The translations under genes and the position numbers were made by a program. Under the pieces are notes generated by a model. It worked only from the letters and a program-made list of their open reading frames with translations, searched no databases and was not told the origin of the DNA. A DNA stretch of 64,000 nucleotides. It comes from Chionis minor (taxonomy: Eukaryota; Chordata; Aves; Charadriiformes; Chionididae). Location of the stretch: the NCBI GenBank assembly GCA_013398295.1, contig VZSF01006845.1, forward strand, positions 129,912 to 193,911, read 5' to 3'. Shown here one piece after another: positions 23,801 through 38,800 of the stretch; position 1 is the first letter of the stretch; each line of letters opens with the position of its first letter.

Positions 23801-26800
23801 GACTGTTGGACTAGACACAGTTAGGCAGATGCACCTTGCATGGGTAAGGTCACTGTTTTCAACACCAGAAGCTTGTGTGAAGAGACCTCCTTCACTGAAA
23901 GCATCTGGCAGTTAAGGAAGCGGGATCATCTTCCCTACAGCTATTTTGGACGCAGATTCAACAAAAGTGAAATTCTCCATCTCGCTCAAAATGCTGTTAT
24001 TAAAAAGAGGGGCTAAACTATTGATTTTTAGACATTTCCACTAGACCATACTATTCTTGGGATTCTTCAGGTCAAACTTGCCTACGATGCTCCAGGACAT
24101 CACTATTACTTCAAGCAGAGAGCATCTTAAATTCTTCTTTAAACATCCAACTACTTGTGCTCAGTTTTCCCTGTCCTTTTTTCCATAGCCAAACTGCTTC
24201 AGAAATTCAAAGGCAGCATTTGCTTTTACTTAAAAAAGAAACAACAAATAGATAGACTCATTAAAAAAAAAAAAAACCCCAAAAAAAACCCACAAACAAA
24301 AAACCCCAAAACACCAACAAAAACCAACCCCAAAAAAGTGTTTAGATTTGATAATGAAGGGGTACGCTTACGACATTTATCACATCAGCCAAACTTGGTC
24401 AGCTAGATCCCTTGGGATCCCCCTGCTTTTGCCACTCCAGAATTCACCAAAGCCCCCAAAGGAGGTCTTTAAATGAACATACAGTAGGAAACCCACAAGT
24501 ACACAGAACAATCCACTGGGAATTAGGTTTTTGGTGGGAATCCACGGAGGCCTGCAGTAGGCCAAGCATTCCCAATAATCTGCAACTAAATATTAAATCA
24601 CTGGTAATAAAACTCGTGGATGACAAAGACTTGCAGAGCAGTCAAGTCCAATTGGTGAACAAGGCTGATCTGAATCCAGAATGCTTGAGAATAGCCAAAA
24701 GAAAACTCAAATATCTAAGAATACGCAACAATGCCTGTGAATGGGTCTGCTTTGGAAATCGCTGACTCTGAAAAGAATGTGAAAGATTTCTAATGAACAA
24801 AAATCTCAGCAATAGGATACTTAGTATTATAAACAGAAAAGCAATCTTAACTCTATAATACTGCACCGGTGAGAGATGCCAGACTTGTGCAACATGGATT
24901 TTCATAAGGATACTGGGGAAGAATGGATGTGATCTAGCACAACACCTCTTCTCCCTAAGTCAATCAAAACCCAGCAAAATGCCTCATAATGAGTAATCAC
25001 ACCCAAAACATCTAAGTTATCCTGAAGATTTCAGAAGCAACAAGCCATTAATGGTAACTCTCTTCACTGGGGCAGACAGACGATGCACAAAGAGGCTCCT
25101 CATGCTGCTACAGAAAGCTGCGGTGGATTCACCAGCGAGTAGAAGCTGAAGACAGATTCCTAGCGGGCAGAGAGCTCACATTAAACAGGGAGGACTAAAC
25201 ACGGGAACAGCTATAAGGGAAATAAGGTGTTCAGCCTAAGCCCGTCTCTTGAGGTCTGCAAACCGATGTAAGGCGCCTTTCGTCCGAAAAATACTTTGGT
25301 CAAACACAGGTTCTGCTTTAGCTGTAGACAAGTTGTTATGCTCAATACTGGGTAGGGAGACAAACTTTAAGTCAGAGTTGTTGGTACTCTCTACAGTTGA
25401 GACTTAGTTAAGCAACAAGTCCAAGAAACAGAAACAGGTTAAAAATGGTTATTTCAAAAGGAAGACAGCTGAAAACAGGGGCTTTGGACCAAATTACCAT
25501 CTCACCGTTAAAAAGACCGTTGCTACCACAACACTAATAACAAACACCACATTTCATACCAATACTGTGAACACCTGCATCTATTAGTCTCCCAGCTTTT
25601 GCCATATTAAACAGGCTTCACTTAAAAGCCGGTTCCCTAATGTTCACTCACGAGGGAGTAGGAACGGAGCCTGGCTAACATGAGGATGCTGTCACAGCTC
25701 ATATACACGTGCTAGAGCCAAGCTACCATAAATATTACAAGGAAGAGCTTTGCTTTTCTGAAAAGAGCAACCAAACAAAGGCTGGCTTGCTCTAGCTCCT
25801 TCTTGGATAAAGAAAGAATGGCGCTTCCAATAAGAGAAAAACCACCTGTCCCAATCACCCTTCCTTCTCTTTGTAACTCCACGTACACCAAACAGCTTTG
25901 GCAAAGACAACAACTCAGTAAAGGTGACTAGTCTCAGCAGAGAGAGTTACAGAATGGTTTAGGTTGGAAGAGACCTTAAAGATCATCTAGTTACAACCCT
26001 CCTGCCATGGGCAGGGACACCTCCCACTAGACCAGGTTACTCAAAGCTCCACCCAGCCTGGCCTTGAACGCTTCCAGGGATGGCATTACTTTTAAAATAA
26101 CCATTAGGTTAGACCAGGGGTTTTTGTTGTGGTTTCGGGTTGGATTTCTTTCTTTTCTTCTTTCTTTTCTTTTTTTTTTTTTTTNTTTTTTTTTTTTTTT
26201 TTTACAATCTTTTAATTCTAAATCACTGGAAACACTTGCTAACAGCCCACAGGATACCTGTTTTATATTAAACAGCACATTATAGTTTACATTCCAGGCA
26301 TCAAATTGGATGCAATAATCATACAAACATCCCAAGTAAAATCTCTCTCTCTTGATTAGGAAAAGGCTACTTGCTCCTCTCCAGTGGGCTCTGTTGTGCT
26401 CAGATGTCACACACAGTTTTGTCACAGCAGTCGCTACAAAGCCCATCAAGCCTACCGAATCTGCAAAGCCATCTCCCCTGCCCTCACCAGCATCCTACAC
26501 CCTTTCTGCTCAGACTAACGTGCTGAGTTTTCACTGCAGAGTTAATTCAAGTGATCAGAGTGGGCATCCAGGTTCAGTCCAGCCCAAGCAGACACAGCAG
26601 ACAGCCCTACATCCAGGCTTGTCAGGCAGCTGCACAAGTAATAGAATAAACTGCAAGAAAAAAACCCCATACGCCCAAACAGCCACCTTTTTTCACTACT
26701 TTGTCCTGCTTCCACCAATAAACCTCATTCCTGAAGAGTTCACTCATCTTCTCTCTGTGCTTCAGGCTGTACTTAAACATCACAGGTTACAGTGTGTGCC

Positions 26801-29800
26801 CTCAAGTCCATCTCAAGTCCTTCTCCTACCACCTTGCACAAATAACCAGAATAACAAGTGGAAAAGCATCAACAGGGAAAATTCTCAAGACTGACCTTTC
26901 TGAATCCTAAAGTCAAAACAAGAACTGTCTCCTCACCGTGTATCTCCACTGCCTATCTGGTCTCTGACCTATCATTTGCCTCTGAAAGCTCCCCACTCAC
27001 GTTGCCCTGGCCCTCACCCCACACCTACAGTCTGCTTCCAAAGATAGTTATCAACACTTCATTATCACTGAGCAGGAGACAGTTGCCTCTGCCCCTGCCT
27101 ACTCCTGCCTTCACCCCCTTCCTGCCACTTCTCTGTGGTCTCCCCGGACTCATCTCTTCCAAGTCTGGCTCTTGCACCACTGCCTATAGGACACACAGTC
27201 CTAGGATCACCACCACTTTCACTCAGGTTCATTTCATCTGGTTCTCCTAACAGGATAAATTAAAGAGCTCCATCTGTACACTCCTGCCTGTCGTACCTTC
27301 TAACAACTGCTGAGAAGCAGGAAAAGAAAAAGTTGTCAGAAGCAGCTGCTCCCTGCTCAGCACAAGTACCCCATGTGCCGTGGCACCAGTGGCGTGGATG
27401 ACAGCACTCCAAAACACCAAAAAGGAGCCACTCTGCAGTCTGTAGAGGAAATACCTGAGCTCCAAGTGGACCTCTTGCCCCAAGTTGCTTTGAAAGCAGA
27501 GCTGGAAAAGGCTCATAACAGGCCCCTGGTAGGTCCATATAACCTTTCCCAAGGGGAAATACCTCTGAGAGAGCTCTCTCTGGACTTGAAGGGATTTAAA
27601 CTTCAGAGCTGCTCTGTGATATTTAGACATGCTGTGGCTAACGGTGTCGAGATGTGGGGAAGGACAGTGTCCCGTGCCCACCTGCAGGGAACACAGTACG
27701 ATCTCCTCTGTAGACAAGCCAACCTGGTAAAGGCTCCCAACAGCATTACAAAGAGCTGTGTGTTATTACAGTCAGATCAACAAACTTGTTGCACACTTTC
27801 CACTCCTGCTGCCACCCCCAGGATTTGATCTGGTGCTAAAAAAACAACCTCTATTTTCAGAATACCTATTGCTATTGCACTGACCTTCCCACACACATCC
27901 CCCAAAACACAGGAGTCCCTGGAGCAGAAGTGGTACAGCCTCGTGTCCCAGCCACGGCTTCCCAACCCACGTGCTGTTCTTCTACGCAGCTGTATGTCGT
28001 CACACTTAAAAGAGTGGTGAACGCTCAGCCATAGCGCGTCATCTGTACAGCAAATCTCCCTAGTGAAAAAAAGTTTGACCCCAGGGAGGTGCAAAAGATG
28101 TAGTTCAGCATCCAGCATTTAACAACACCCAGGAATCAACCTTCTCCTGCACACTCACAAAATCCGATGAGGCACACGCAGTTCCTCCATCTCCTACAAG
28201 CAAACCCTTCTCATAAAAGAGGCCCTTAAAACTGGCAGCCTCCCTGCTGGACCCCAGCGAAATGTTCCTTGTACCTTCGGTCTTTGTATTGCCTGCTCCT
28301 CGCAAGACCTCCCACTTTGGTGCATCTCATGAGCTGTGTGTTGCACTCCAGGCCACAGCGAACTGGAAACAAGAGTGTAACGCACAGGGCCCAGCTATGA
28401 GGTTGCCAGAACATATTGGTTTGAAACATCACAGAAAATATTCGGCTCCATATTTTCAACAGTAGCCAGGAAGAAAATGCATGGAACAATTTTAAGAACT
28501 GTTTTTCAAAAGTCATTTAAATCAAATTATGCCCCGTCCACACTGGCAGCAAAACCCTTTCTACTAACTGGAACTGGTTTTCTTTTCTTTGCGTGTGTGT
28601 TCTTTTTTTTGGTTTAACTTTTTTTTTTTTTTTTTAATAAACTGTCTCCTAGCCATCTTTTTCTGGTAATGTGGACAGGCACTGCACCACTACAGGAATG
28701 GGTGCCAGGACAAAACCTATGATGCACAGTCCCTAGAATAAATCACTCAAGAGGGGTGGATTAGAGGAAGAGAGCAACGTAAGGTTACATCTTCAAAGGT
28801 ACGATTCTCTGAAATCACTGCATTTTCAGCAAACTACTGCAGAAAGATATGCAGTTTGTATCTGATCTAGAGAAGCAGAGAGGCTTTTGGATTATGTGCA
28901 ACTTCAAGACAATACCATGAATCAATATATATTTTAAAAGATGTAATTATTACACGGTACTTGCATGTAATCAGAAAAGAATCTACTTGTGCTGAGTGTG
29001 TATCATTTGAAAGCTGCAATGCCAAGCAAATCCACACCATTGGCTCACGCAAACCTAAAGTATTATCCATTACTGCCTTTTTTTTAAAAAAAACAATACA
29101 AGTATGTATGAAAAACTTATTTCCTGGAAACAATGATACTCTTTGAAGACTTATTCAACATTTTATATACCAAACAAGCCTGCACCCGCACGTGCCCGTA
29201 AGAGGAAAGTGGGTTGACAATGCAAACTAATCGAAATATACTGGAAGGGCTATCCAAGGTATTTGCATACCTATACCTCCCAAGGCTATATAGGTTTGAA
29301 GTTTTGTTCAGAACTGCGTAAAAATTATTTTCCATGTGTCTACGACAATCTCTTACTGGTGATCAGCACTTTAACTCATCAACACAAGAAACAAACAAAT
29401 CAAGCAAGAATTAACACGTTGGGGCTTGTGCCTTAAGCCCCTCACTTTTTTTTTTTTTTTTCTTTTTGATGGGGCTCCGAGTGCCAGCTCCCAGGGGTCT
29501 CAGCCCCGCACATGTTTTGACACACTTTCAAAGCCCAGAATGGTACACCTGGGACAAAGCACACACTGTTCAGGAAGTGCACGGGGGCCAAGAAAAGCAA
29601 TAGAAATTTCCACAGTTAACTTGCATTACTGGTTGCCAATATGCCTCTTATTATGAAAACCCATAATTGGAAACTGTCATATTCCAGAACAATTTATGGA
29701 AGTTTTCAGAGTATATATGCCCCAGTGGGAACTTCCTTTGACTGGTGTGTTCCATCAGCCCAAGTCTGCTTATTTATTTACACAGTGGGATAAGAGCATC

Positions 29801-32800
29801 AGGAACCTAAACAAGTCATCGCTGAAGCGTCACCAAGACTCCCACTCTCCGAGTACTTCAAATAGTTCTTAGCTCTGTAGTCTTTCCAGCCATCCATCTT
29901 TATGGCTGCATTCAGTCAACAGCTGGAAGGCCCTATCTTTATTTCATTTTATTTTCTGCAGGAACATTCTTGCACTTACATTGTGATCAACTGCTCCTTT
30001 GAGGACACCGAAGGCAAAATGCGGCTGCTCTGGGCTGTGTGCATCCCACTCTAACTGCCTCAATCCCATCAAATGAGCTTGGCAAAATTAGATCCTACTC
30101 CTACAGTCTCTACCCTGTCATACCAGGGAAACTGGCACCTATGTCAATTCCTAAATCAGACTTCAATTGTATTAAAACATGGCTCCAACCAAGAACAACA
30201 GCCTCCCCCAATGCCAGCATGACACTGTTAAAGTAAACCACACAAAACCAGCCAGCGCTTCTTTTCCAGTCATGTTTTGGTGTGAAGGGAAAGGGATTTC
30301 AAAACAGGTGCTGGAGATGCATTCCAGGAAACTTAGGGATTTCCTGCAACAGAAGACTGGAAATCCACTTTAACACTACATTTTCCATACAGGAGGCCAG
30401 CAGGTACCATCTGCCAGAGTGGCTTCTCACTAGAAGCAGCTCCATCCTCTAGGAAATAGGTTGAGACACCAACTGACCATCAGGTTAGCCGTATTTTGGC
30501 ATGCTACGCTGCTGCCAGTTCCAGTCATGCACATCAAGACCACTGTGAATTCAGTACCTTCCCCATCACCCTGGGATGGCCACTGAAAAGGCTCCGTGCC
30601 CAGGGGAAGCTGTGTCAGTTCAGGGACAGCCACGGCTGAAGAGGACCACCCACAGAGGAAAGGAATTGGAGGAGATAATCCCTGCAAGCATGTTAAATTG
30701 GGGAAAAGAAAACCAGGTGATTCACTGGGGATAAAAGATAACAGCGTCCTCTGCTGTTGAGAGCTTTCTGTGTCCCTTGAAGTCATTTCTGAAGACAAGA
30801 CAAGCTGCAAGCCAAATGTTCTCCTTCACACTTGACACCAGCAAATTCTGACTCTGGACAGCATATCACTGCAACGTAAAGCACCAAAAGCCTGAGGAGG
30901 AGAAGAGGGAGATGACAGCAGCACATTTTGCTCAAAGATTCCTGCAAATCCACAGGCTGGGGTTTCAGGCCAGGAAGGTTCCCCCCACCTGTGACCTAAA
31001 CCTGCTCCAAATCTATTTATTTGGGCTTCCTGGCTTCAGAGACCGTTTCACTCTAATGCACAGAGGAATCTTTGAATGCCAAGTTAGAAAGTGCAGGTGG
31101 GACTGCCTTCATATTAAATCACTATTACAGCCAGGAAATCCCAGACTTCCATATCTATCTTAGACTCTCAACAGGTTCCTTATGGAGTGCATAAGGAAAA
31201 TAATCCTACTTTCAATCACCCATGGCTTTTTGTAAGTCATTCAAATCATCTTGCCCAGTTTGCACTACTCAACACTGTGCTAGGCAAACGTTCGCATTCT
31301 GTCCTGAAGATGTTACAGCTGAATTTCACATGGCTAGCAAGGCTGAGCCCAAGTGTGAAAAGAAGGCCGAAAATAGCAAAACAGCTGTGGTAAAGCCACA
31401 CACACAAATACCTGACAGTTTTCATATATTAAGCATCTTGGGTTGCTCTGTTTCATGGGTATCAAAGCAAGAACACGTCAAAGAAAAACACATTAAGGCA
31501 GCTGGAGAAGGCAGGTGTCCCAGGAGAAAGTGGGGGGGGGGGCAATTTCTCCACTCAGAAAATGGGGATGATATTTGGTTTACATGCAGATTGTGAGGAT
31601 TAATGTTTCCAAATACTTCAGCTAGGTTCAAAGCATTACTTAACTCTTGGGGGCTTATCAGAAAACTACCGCACCAGTTAGCTTTCTATGAACAGCGGGA
31701 GGCTTTCTCTCTTCTTCCCACCCAGGGACTAAGGCTTAATCACACAGACCATGTTGAGGGTCTTACAACAGTAGATCTGACTTTCACAGCAGATACATAA
31801 TCAAAGGGCAGCATTAGTTTATTTACAGCTGCTGGTTGAAATCAAGGCAGGATAGAAACAAAGGGCCCACAGCTCCAAAAACAAAGCACCACTTCTTTTT
31901 CTGTTGTTCTGAGAAAAATTCTTACTCCTACAACACAAAGCTAACAGGCTTATCACTACTCAGAGTGATTACTGAATTCCTATTTAAAGATGACCTGAGA
32001 CATCATTCTGTTGTGTCACACCTGGGAATACCATTAGTACAGCAAAACAGAAGGGAAATCATGAATGACTCCCACAGTTATAACCACAGCATAGCTACCT
32101 CTTTATAGGTTTCAGGCACTTACTAATAAGAATTTTTGACAATTTGGCTATCCATGCCTATCCAAAATTAGTTCAGACATTGGTCAAAACATTTAAAACC
32201 AAAATTTCAACAGTTTAGAACCAAATTATCTGATTCTGAAATGTTTAGGTAATTGTCTAAAAAAATAAAACTAAAATTTTAATAAAAACTTCTTCACCGA
32301 ACTCACCTCCAGCAGCAAAACTAGTTCACCAAGGTGCTCTCCACAGCTACCTTTCTACTGTGACTTCTTGTTATGTACCTTCATCTACACACATGGAATA
32401 GCAATGGTACCAAGGAACTAATCTCTTTCTAAAAGTAAGTCACAAACCTGCCACAACAGAAGACAGGCTAGAAGGAAAGACGCAAGAGCACGGTAACTGG
32501 TCTGTCTCCAGGGAAGTGGTATGTCTGTCTTTTCCTGCTGGAAGGCAAAGAAATGCCCATTGAAGGCACAGGTTCCACGCACCTCTATCTCTGAGAAAAC
32601 ACATCCCTTTCAGGGTTATTTGTTTTCTAGTTGTGCTCAATTGCCCCAGTCAGAATCAGGGACACACCATGCTGAGTGCTGCACCAAAACATACACAATA
32701 TTCTTAATGCTCAGCAGAGCTTTTAGGAAGTTTTTATTAAAGACAAAACACAGGAGGGAACAGATGAGAACGAGAAGGTTACACACAGATTGCCTTTGAA

Positions 32801-35800
32801 AGGAGGTCATCTTAACGGAAGTTAAAGCAAACTACGGGCCCAAGGTGTAGTAAAGATGCTTCTTGAAACAGACGATTGATGCTCAGCATTTTGCTGAGGA
32901 CTTAATACTGCTGCAGTGTTTTCTCTCCTTCTAGTGAAAACAATCAGTATCACCAGGTTTCCTCTTGAAATGGTGGCAGGGAAACAACTGCTGGCATTTG
33001 CGTCATACGAATCTGCTCACATTACTTAGTGACGACTCTCATTAAAAAGCAAGCACCTCAAGCGAAATGTCTATAGCTCAGTTTGCTTGCATTTACCTTT
33101 AGCAACATGGTATGCTTCATTAAATTTTGAAGTAGTGTTTATTAGATGAGTAAAACATATCAGCATCCTCCACCAGGCTTCTCAGCTTATTTTAATGACG
33201 TCAATATTCAGGTTTGTTTAATCCACTGAAAATATACATTGATTAAACATGGTCTCAGAGCATCTCCTGCAGCACTGAAAAATGCAGTAAATAGGAATGG
33301 CATATTTTTACTTCTTTCCTTCAGAATAAGATTTACCATTACCATAAAGAAGGCATATCTCACCTTTGCAACTGGGAATTTAAAAAGCTTCTCCCTGCAG
33401 TGAGCACTGGGAAGGACTGGCCACCATAGACTTCCCTGCTTCTTGATGCCGGGTACCCTCTGGTCTGTTTTTCCTGCCTGGCAATGAATGCTGTTCTATC
33501 CCACAGAATGAATGAAGAAGTTAAGCTCGCTTGTTATAACTCAATTTAAAATTTAATGCAGGGCAAGGGACTAACCCCGGGGGGTTTCTGTTGTACTACT
33601 TCTCTACAAGCTGAGTACCGCTAACGAGATTTCAGTGAATACTTCTCCTTGTAACCTCAACACACAAAGCAGTCCAGGTTTTCCTTCCCTCTCTCAAAAT
33701 TCATTAAAAAGCCTTATTCAAGCTGAGATTTTGTATACAAGTTTTCTGCCAAGAACAAATTTTTACAACTGAGTTTTAAGGTCCTTTAAAAAAACATCCA
33801 GAAATTTATAATGGAAATACTGACAGTGCCCATAATCACAAGTACAGAAACATTATTGCGATAGGTAGTTCATATCCCATCCAAAAAAAAAAGAAAAGTT
33901 GGTGTCTCAACTAAATTCCACGTTCGTTTTGTAACAATGACCAGTAATGAGATCAGTAAAAACAGGTGCAGACAAAAAATACTGGGGATTTAAACACTGA
34001 TGATGGCAGCATAAAGCCATCACCTTGGTCACTGAACTCTGATTGCACAAGATATTTTTTTTTAGAAAGTCTTGAATTACTTTATAACTCATTTCTCCTG
34101 GGCAAGCACTTCTCTTAGTGGTCACCACAGGCTAACTTGGCAAATCTTCGAATCGTGCTTCCAAATCCTGACAGCTTGGCCATTCCCAGAAATTATTAAT
34201 ATACTGATTTATATTCAGTTTTGTCAATTCTCTCTCTTGGCTCAGCCTGATGAAGCCCACTGTTATACATGTGCAGCTCAGACAGTCACACAAAAGCCAG
34301 CTATTCCCTGCTGACAGATTAAAGCTCTGCCCTACGACTTGCCATGAGTTCTTCCCTCTGCCTGAGGATAAACTTTGAGTTCCAGTAAGAAATGGATGGC
34401 TGCACACCGTAACACACTGAATCGCGCAGGCTATGCAAAAGCAGAGATGAGCTACCTGCGACATTGCCTGGCAGAGTTATACCTCAAAGAGAAAGAATCA
34501 GTGTCCACCTCCAGCAACATATTCCTCTTAATATTCTGAGCACACCTCTAATTCTCTTAACAAATATGCAGTGAACACCCTAATGCAAAGTAGAAATACA
34601 AGAAAAATTATGCGCTAGGTTGTGTTAAAGAGGTGCAAAGCCCAGGTGCTAACGGGCCACGTGGGGAAGCACCAGAGCCTGAGCACCACAGCGTCAAGTG
34701 TTAACCCCATTCAACACTCTTGCAAAATTAATCTGAGAATGGCAAAATTTAGAAGCACGGCTCAAAAACATGTGACTGTGAACTAGCCTCGACACTTGCT
34801 TATGTCATTAATAAAATATTTCATATATGAAGAACACTGGGTCTCCAAAAGTTCCTTAACCGGTGCCGAAACGTGTTAGTCATCCAACAAGAACTCTCAC
34901 TTCAACACTGGAAATTACAGAACAAGGAAATCAAATCAAACCTTTACAAGGTAGCCAGCTCAAATACTAAGTCTAGACTGTGCCACCTGCAAACATTCAT
35001 TACTAAAAATTAAAGATTGCTAGTCTTTTTTACCAGAAAGGAGGGGAGTATCCCTTGCAGTACATTGTGTGCAGTTATTGGACTCTGAGACAGGCAGCTA
35101 CGCTGGGCTTTCAATATGCTCATTAAACAAGCTCGGTAAACTCAAAAACTGCTTCAAACAGATCTGCTGAACTCAAAGCAATCTTCACCTGTATTCAATC
35201 TTCCCCTCTGGGTAAAAGTAAGTATGGGATGACATTTAACAATTTTCCTTACCTGGAAGAAGTTATTTCAAGAATATGTACAGAGGTAAACTCTAATACA
35301 GTACAAGTGTCAATGATAAATTGTTTAAGCAATTTGACAAAGAAAAAAGGCAAATTCACACCCAGCAAAAAGGCAAACTATTCCAGAAAACTCAGAAGAA
35401 AGTAAATTTGTGTTCATTACAATTATTTATATATCATTTAATTAAGCTGTTTCCATAACAATTTCTGTCATGTAACTTAAGAGCTCTTGAAAAGTGTATC
35501 CTTGAAACTCCACAAGTGACAGGGCTAAAACTCAGCTCCACTTCATCACAGGGAACTTTGGAAAGCAGCCTCTGGAAAACAGTACTGCTGCTCTGCAAGT
35601 CACCAACTAAGTTTATGTTTATCTTGCAAAAAAAGAAAAAGCCCTTTCATATACACACACCTTTAAGATAACAGGAATTTCTTCACAGCTTCAAGCTAGG
35701 CACTGAAGTACTTTGTTATGATTAGTTTTATCGCATTGAATCCAAATGCTCTGGATTATTAATCACCTCTTCTGACAAGCCTCCAATCATGAAACACGCC

Positions 35801-38800
35801 ATGCTGCTAACAATGACTCACCATTCATCTTAAGCTGAGAAAACAGAAAAGGAAGATGGGCAAGTTCTCAGATCCTACCCAGGCAGCCCACAGCTTTAGG
35901 AAACCCCTTCCATTTGCTTTCTCAACAGCAAAACCAGTGTATTTGTTGGCTTTGACATGGCAAACTTCCCACTTGCCTGCTCCCGTGCTACCCGTAGATG
36001 ACAGCTACCACATCAAAGACTATTAGTACCCAAAGCATCTATGCTGTCTCAAGAGCTGAGGACCTATGAAAAGCAAGTTAATGCCCTCTCAAGTAAAACA
36101 TTAAGTCCTCCACTTCCTTTTTGCTTAATACCTTCTTAAATTCTCTGCCTTGTTTTGAAACGTCTGTTCACCCTTCAAGCTAATTTGCTGTTTTACCAGG
36201 TACCATGCTACACCTACGCCATAACGCCATTATCAGAAGAAGAAACCACTTTACACAGAAGTTTGTTCTCGGGCTCCAAATTCAAATCCCACTTCTCCAT
36301 TTGGGACCCGAAGTCCCCCTTCCATCTTCACAGTTTGCCTACGCTGGGCCCTGGTGGTTAGAGGACGCATAGAGAGAAAGTAAATGAGGGAGGTAATCCA
36401 GGGGCAGAGACCAGCATGCGAAATGTTGAAGCGTGCATACACTCCCCCACCTCCGTCTCGCCCACAGACTACCGAATAAAGTACTTTATAACCCCTGGCA
36501 CCCCAATAATAGAGCTCTGGGAGAAGTCAAATCACACCACGAGGTTGTCGTTTGTGCAGGAGGTTGCACATCAGGCACTGGGAGTAACCGCAGCTCTTGC
36601 TCAAGCAATTCTAACAAGCTGGGGAATACTCGCTGCACACCTTGCAGCGCCCCCCTGCGCGCACACACACTGCTGGGTGGCACCAGCAGCTCCAGAGAGT
36701 TCTGCTGGGGCAGCACCCCCCAGAAACCCCGGCCCCCCTTCACTGCCCTTTTCCGAAGTTGAAGCTTCTGCTGCGTGTTGCAGACAATTAAATGGCTTTC
36801 ACAGTCCCTGATCCAAAACAAATTGAAAGGGATACAAGTCCAAAAACATCCGTTGATAAGGGTTTGTTCACAGTGAAACAATTAAACGGAAGGATTTGTC
36901 TTGTTAAACATACAAAAGGTTATCGATAACCTACCAGTTCGCACCGTGTCTTCCAGCTCCAGGGAGGGACCGGTTCCCACTCCGTAACAATGCACCTGTG
37001 CTGCCAGCCGTGAGCAGACACGGCCAGGCACCTCCACCAAAGGCATCCTTCCCCTAAGCAGCACGTTCACACCAACTGAGAGAGGCTTCTGAAGAGCAAA
37101 GGCTATCAGCAGCGCAAACTTGACTTCAAACCAAGTACATGATCAAACCTGCTTCCTTGTAAAACCTTAATAGGGCTCCACCGTAATAAAACTAAGCAAG
37201 TTATTCAATTCTTAACTAATAATTTTCTTTCTAATTTGACCACATTGTAAAGTTGTCTTAAAACCTCCCAGAAGTTATTCTACTGCATTATGCACAGTCC
37301 TACGGGTACAATTAAAATGTTCTACCCAAGTTCTACGATATGAATGGTTTTCATAATTTCTTTACGGAATATCGCTTTCTTTGCCCAGCACAGTCCCTAC
37401 ATCCCCTATTTATCAAACCCTTCATCTAGGCTAGTTAAAAATAAAGCCAATACTTCAAAAACTGGATGAAAACCAGTTTTGCTTCCCGCACCATTCAACC
37501 ATATGCCTCCTATTTTATCCTCTCATCATGACTTTAGGAGCTGCTCCCACACCAAATTCCACTTCAAATGACATTGAAGAAGGCTATGAATTTGTAATTG
37601 AAAGATACAACTTAAACATTTAATTGCTTCAAAACTGCCAACAATATAAAACAATGAGCCAGGATCAGCAAGCTCTAAAAGCACCAAGACCTGACCTAAA
37701 AGAAAAACAGACAGTGGCCATGTTGCTTTGAAATTAGGGGTCAAGGTGAATTAATACACAAATCAGTCTCACTATAGACACTATTCTCACCCGTATAAAT
37801 ATTTTGCAGCAAGTCATACAAAACATACGGATATTGCAACAGACATACAGTGAAACAAGCATGCTACGCTCCCCCCAGTACAAAAATTAGTCTGTCTTAT
37901 TTTTTTTAAATGATAAAACACAGAACTTTTAGAAGTATAAGTTACTCCAGCATATTAGTTCAAAACCTTGCAAGCTACAGTTCATGTAACTATGCACGAC
38001 TTGGGAATTTAAACCACTCTTGTTCCTTTCGAACAGTCAAAAATTGCCACACAAATACCAATGTACTCTTGACCTCCACAGGGAGCGGCTCATTCCTGTC
38101 TAACATGTCAACAACCTCTTAAGATGAAGTTACCCCATCACTGGCCTAACACGCTCATCTATCATATCAAATCCGTCACGTGCACTTGTATGCTTTACTA
38201 GATTCCAAAGGTATTTACTCCTAATGAATATTAGCTTTTCCAAAGCAACCCTCAAAAGTTTAAACACAACCTAAAGACTTAAAGGGTCTTTCCTTTTTTT
38301 CCTCCCCTTGTAACCAAGTGGAAGCACACGTGTCACGTTTTCATCCTGAAGTCATCAGTTGCAAAGCTTCATCCTAAGAGAAAATTCTTCAGGTAAGTCC
38401 TTCCACAGATACAACAACATGAAATGAAATCTTTTCAACACACAGCATTTTACTTTGAGAAGAATCACTGAACAGACTTACCAAATTTTGTCCATAAAAC
38501 ACCGACTTCAAAACAAGCCTCTAAAGTCAGTTTTCTGCCCAGAACAAGTTTAAAATTTGATGTTTGTGTTTTTCATCACTTTTTTATATCATAATCCTAT
38601 AATGTACAGTACATCCAGCCATGGACTCAGCTGGAAAAAACACTTAACACTAAAAATGGTCAACACAGTTTAAACAAGGAGCATCTCCTTGGGTTTCTTG
38701 CTAGCCAGGACGTAGGAACCGAGCTCTACACCTCCTCCTATCTGCAAAGGGGAAGAGATTTTCTTTAATAGACACAAGGGCATAGAGCTGCTCAGTAGAG

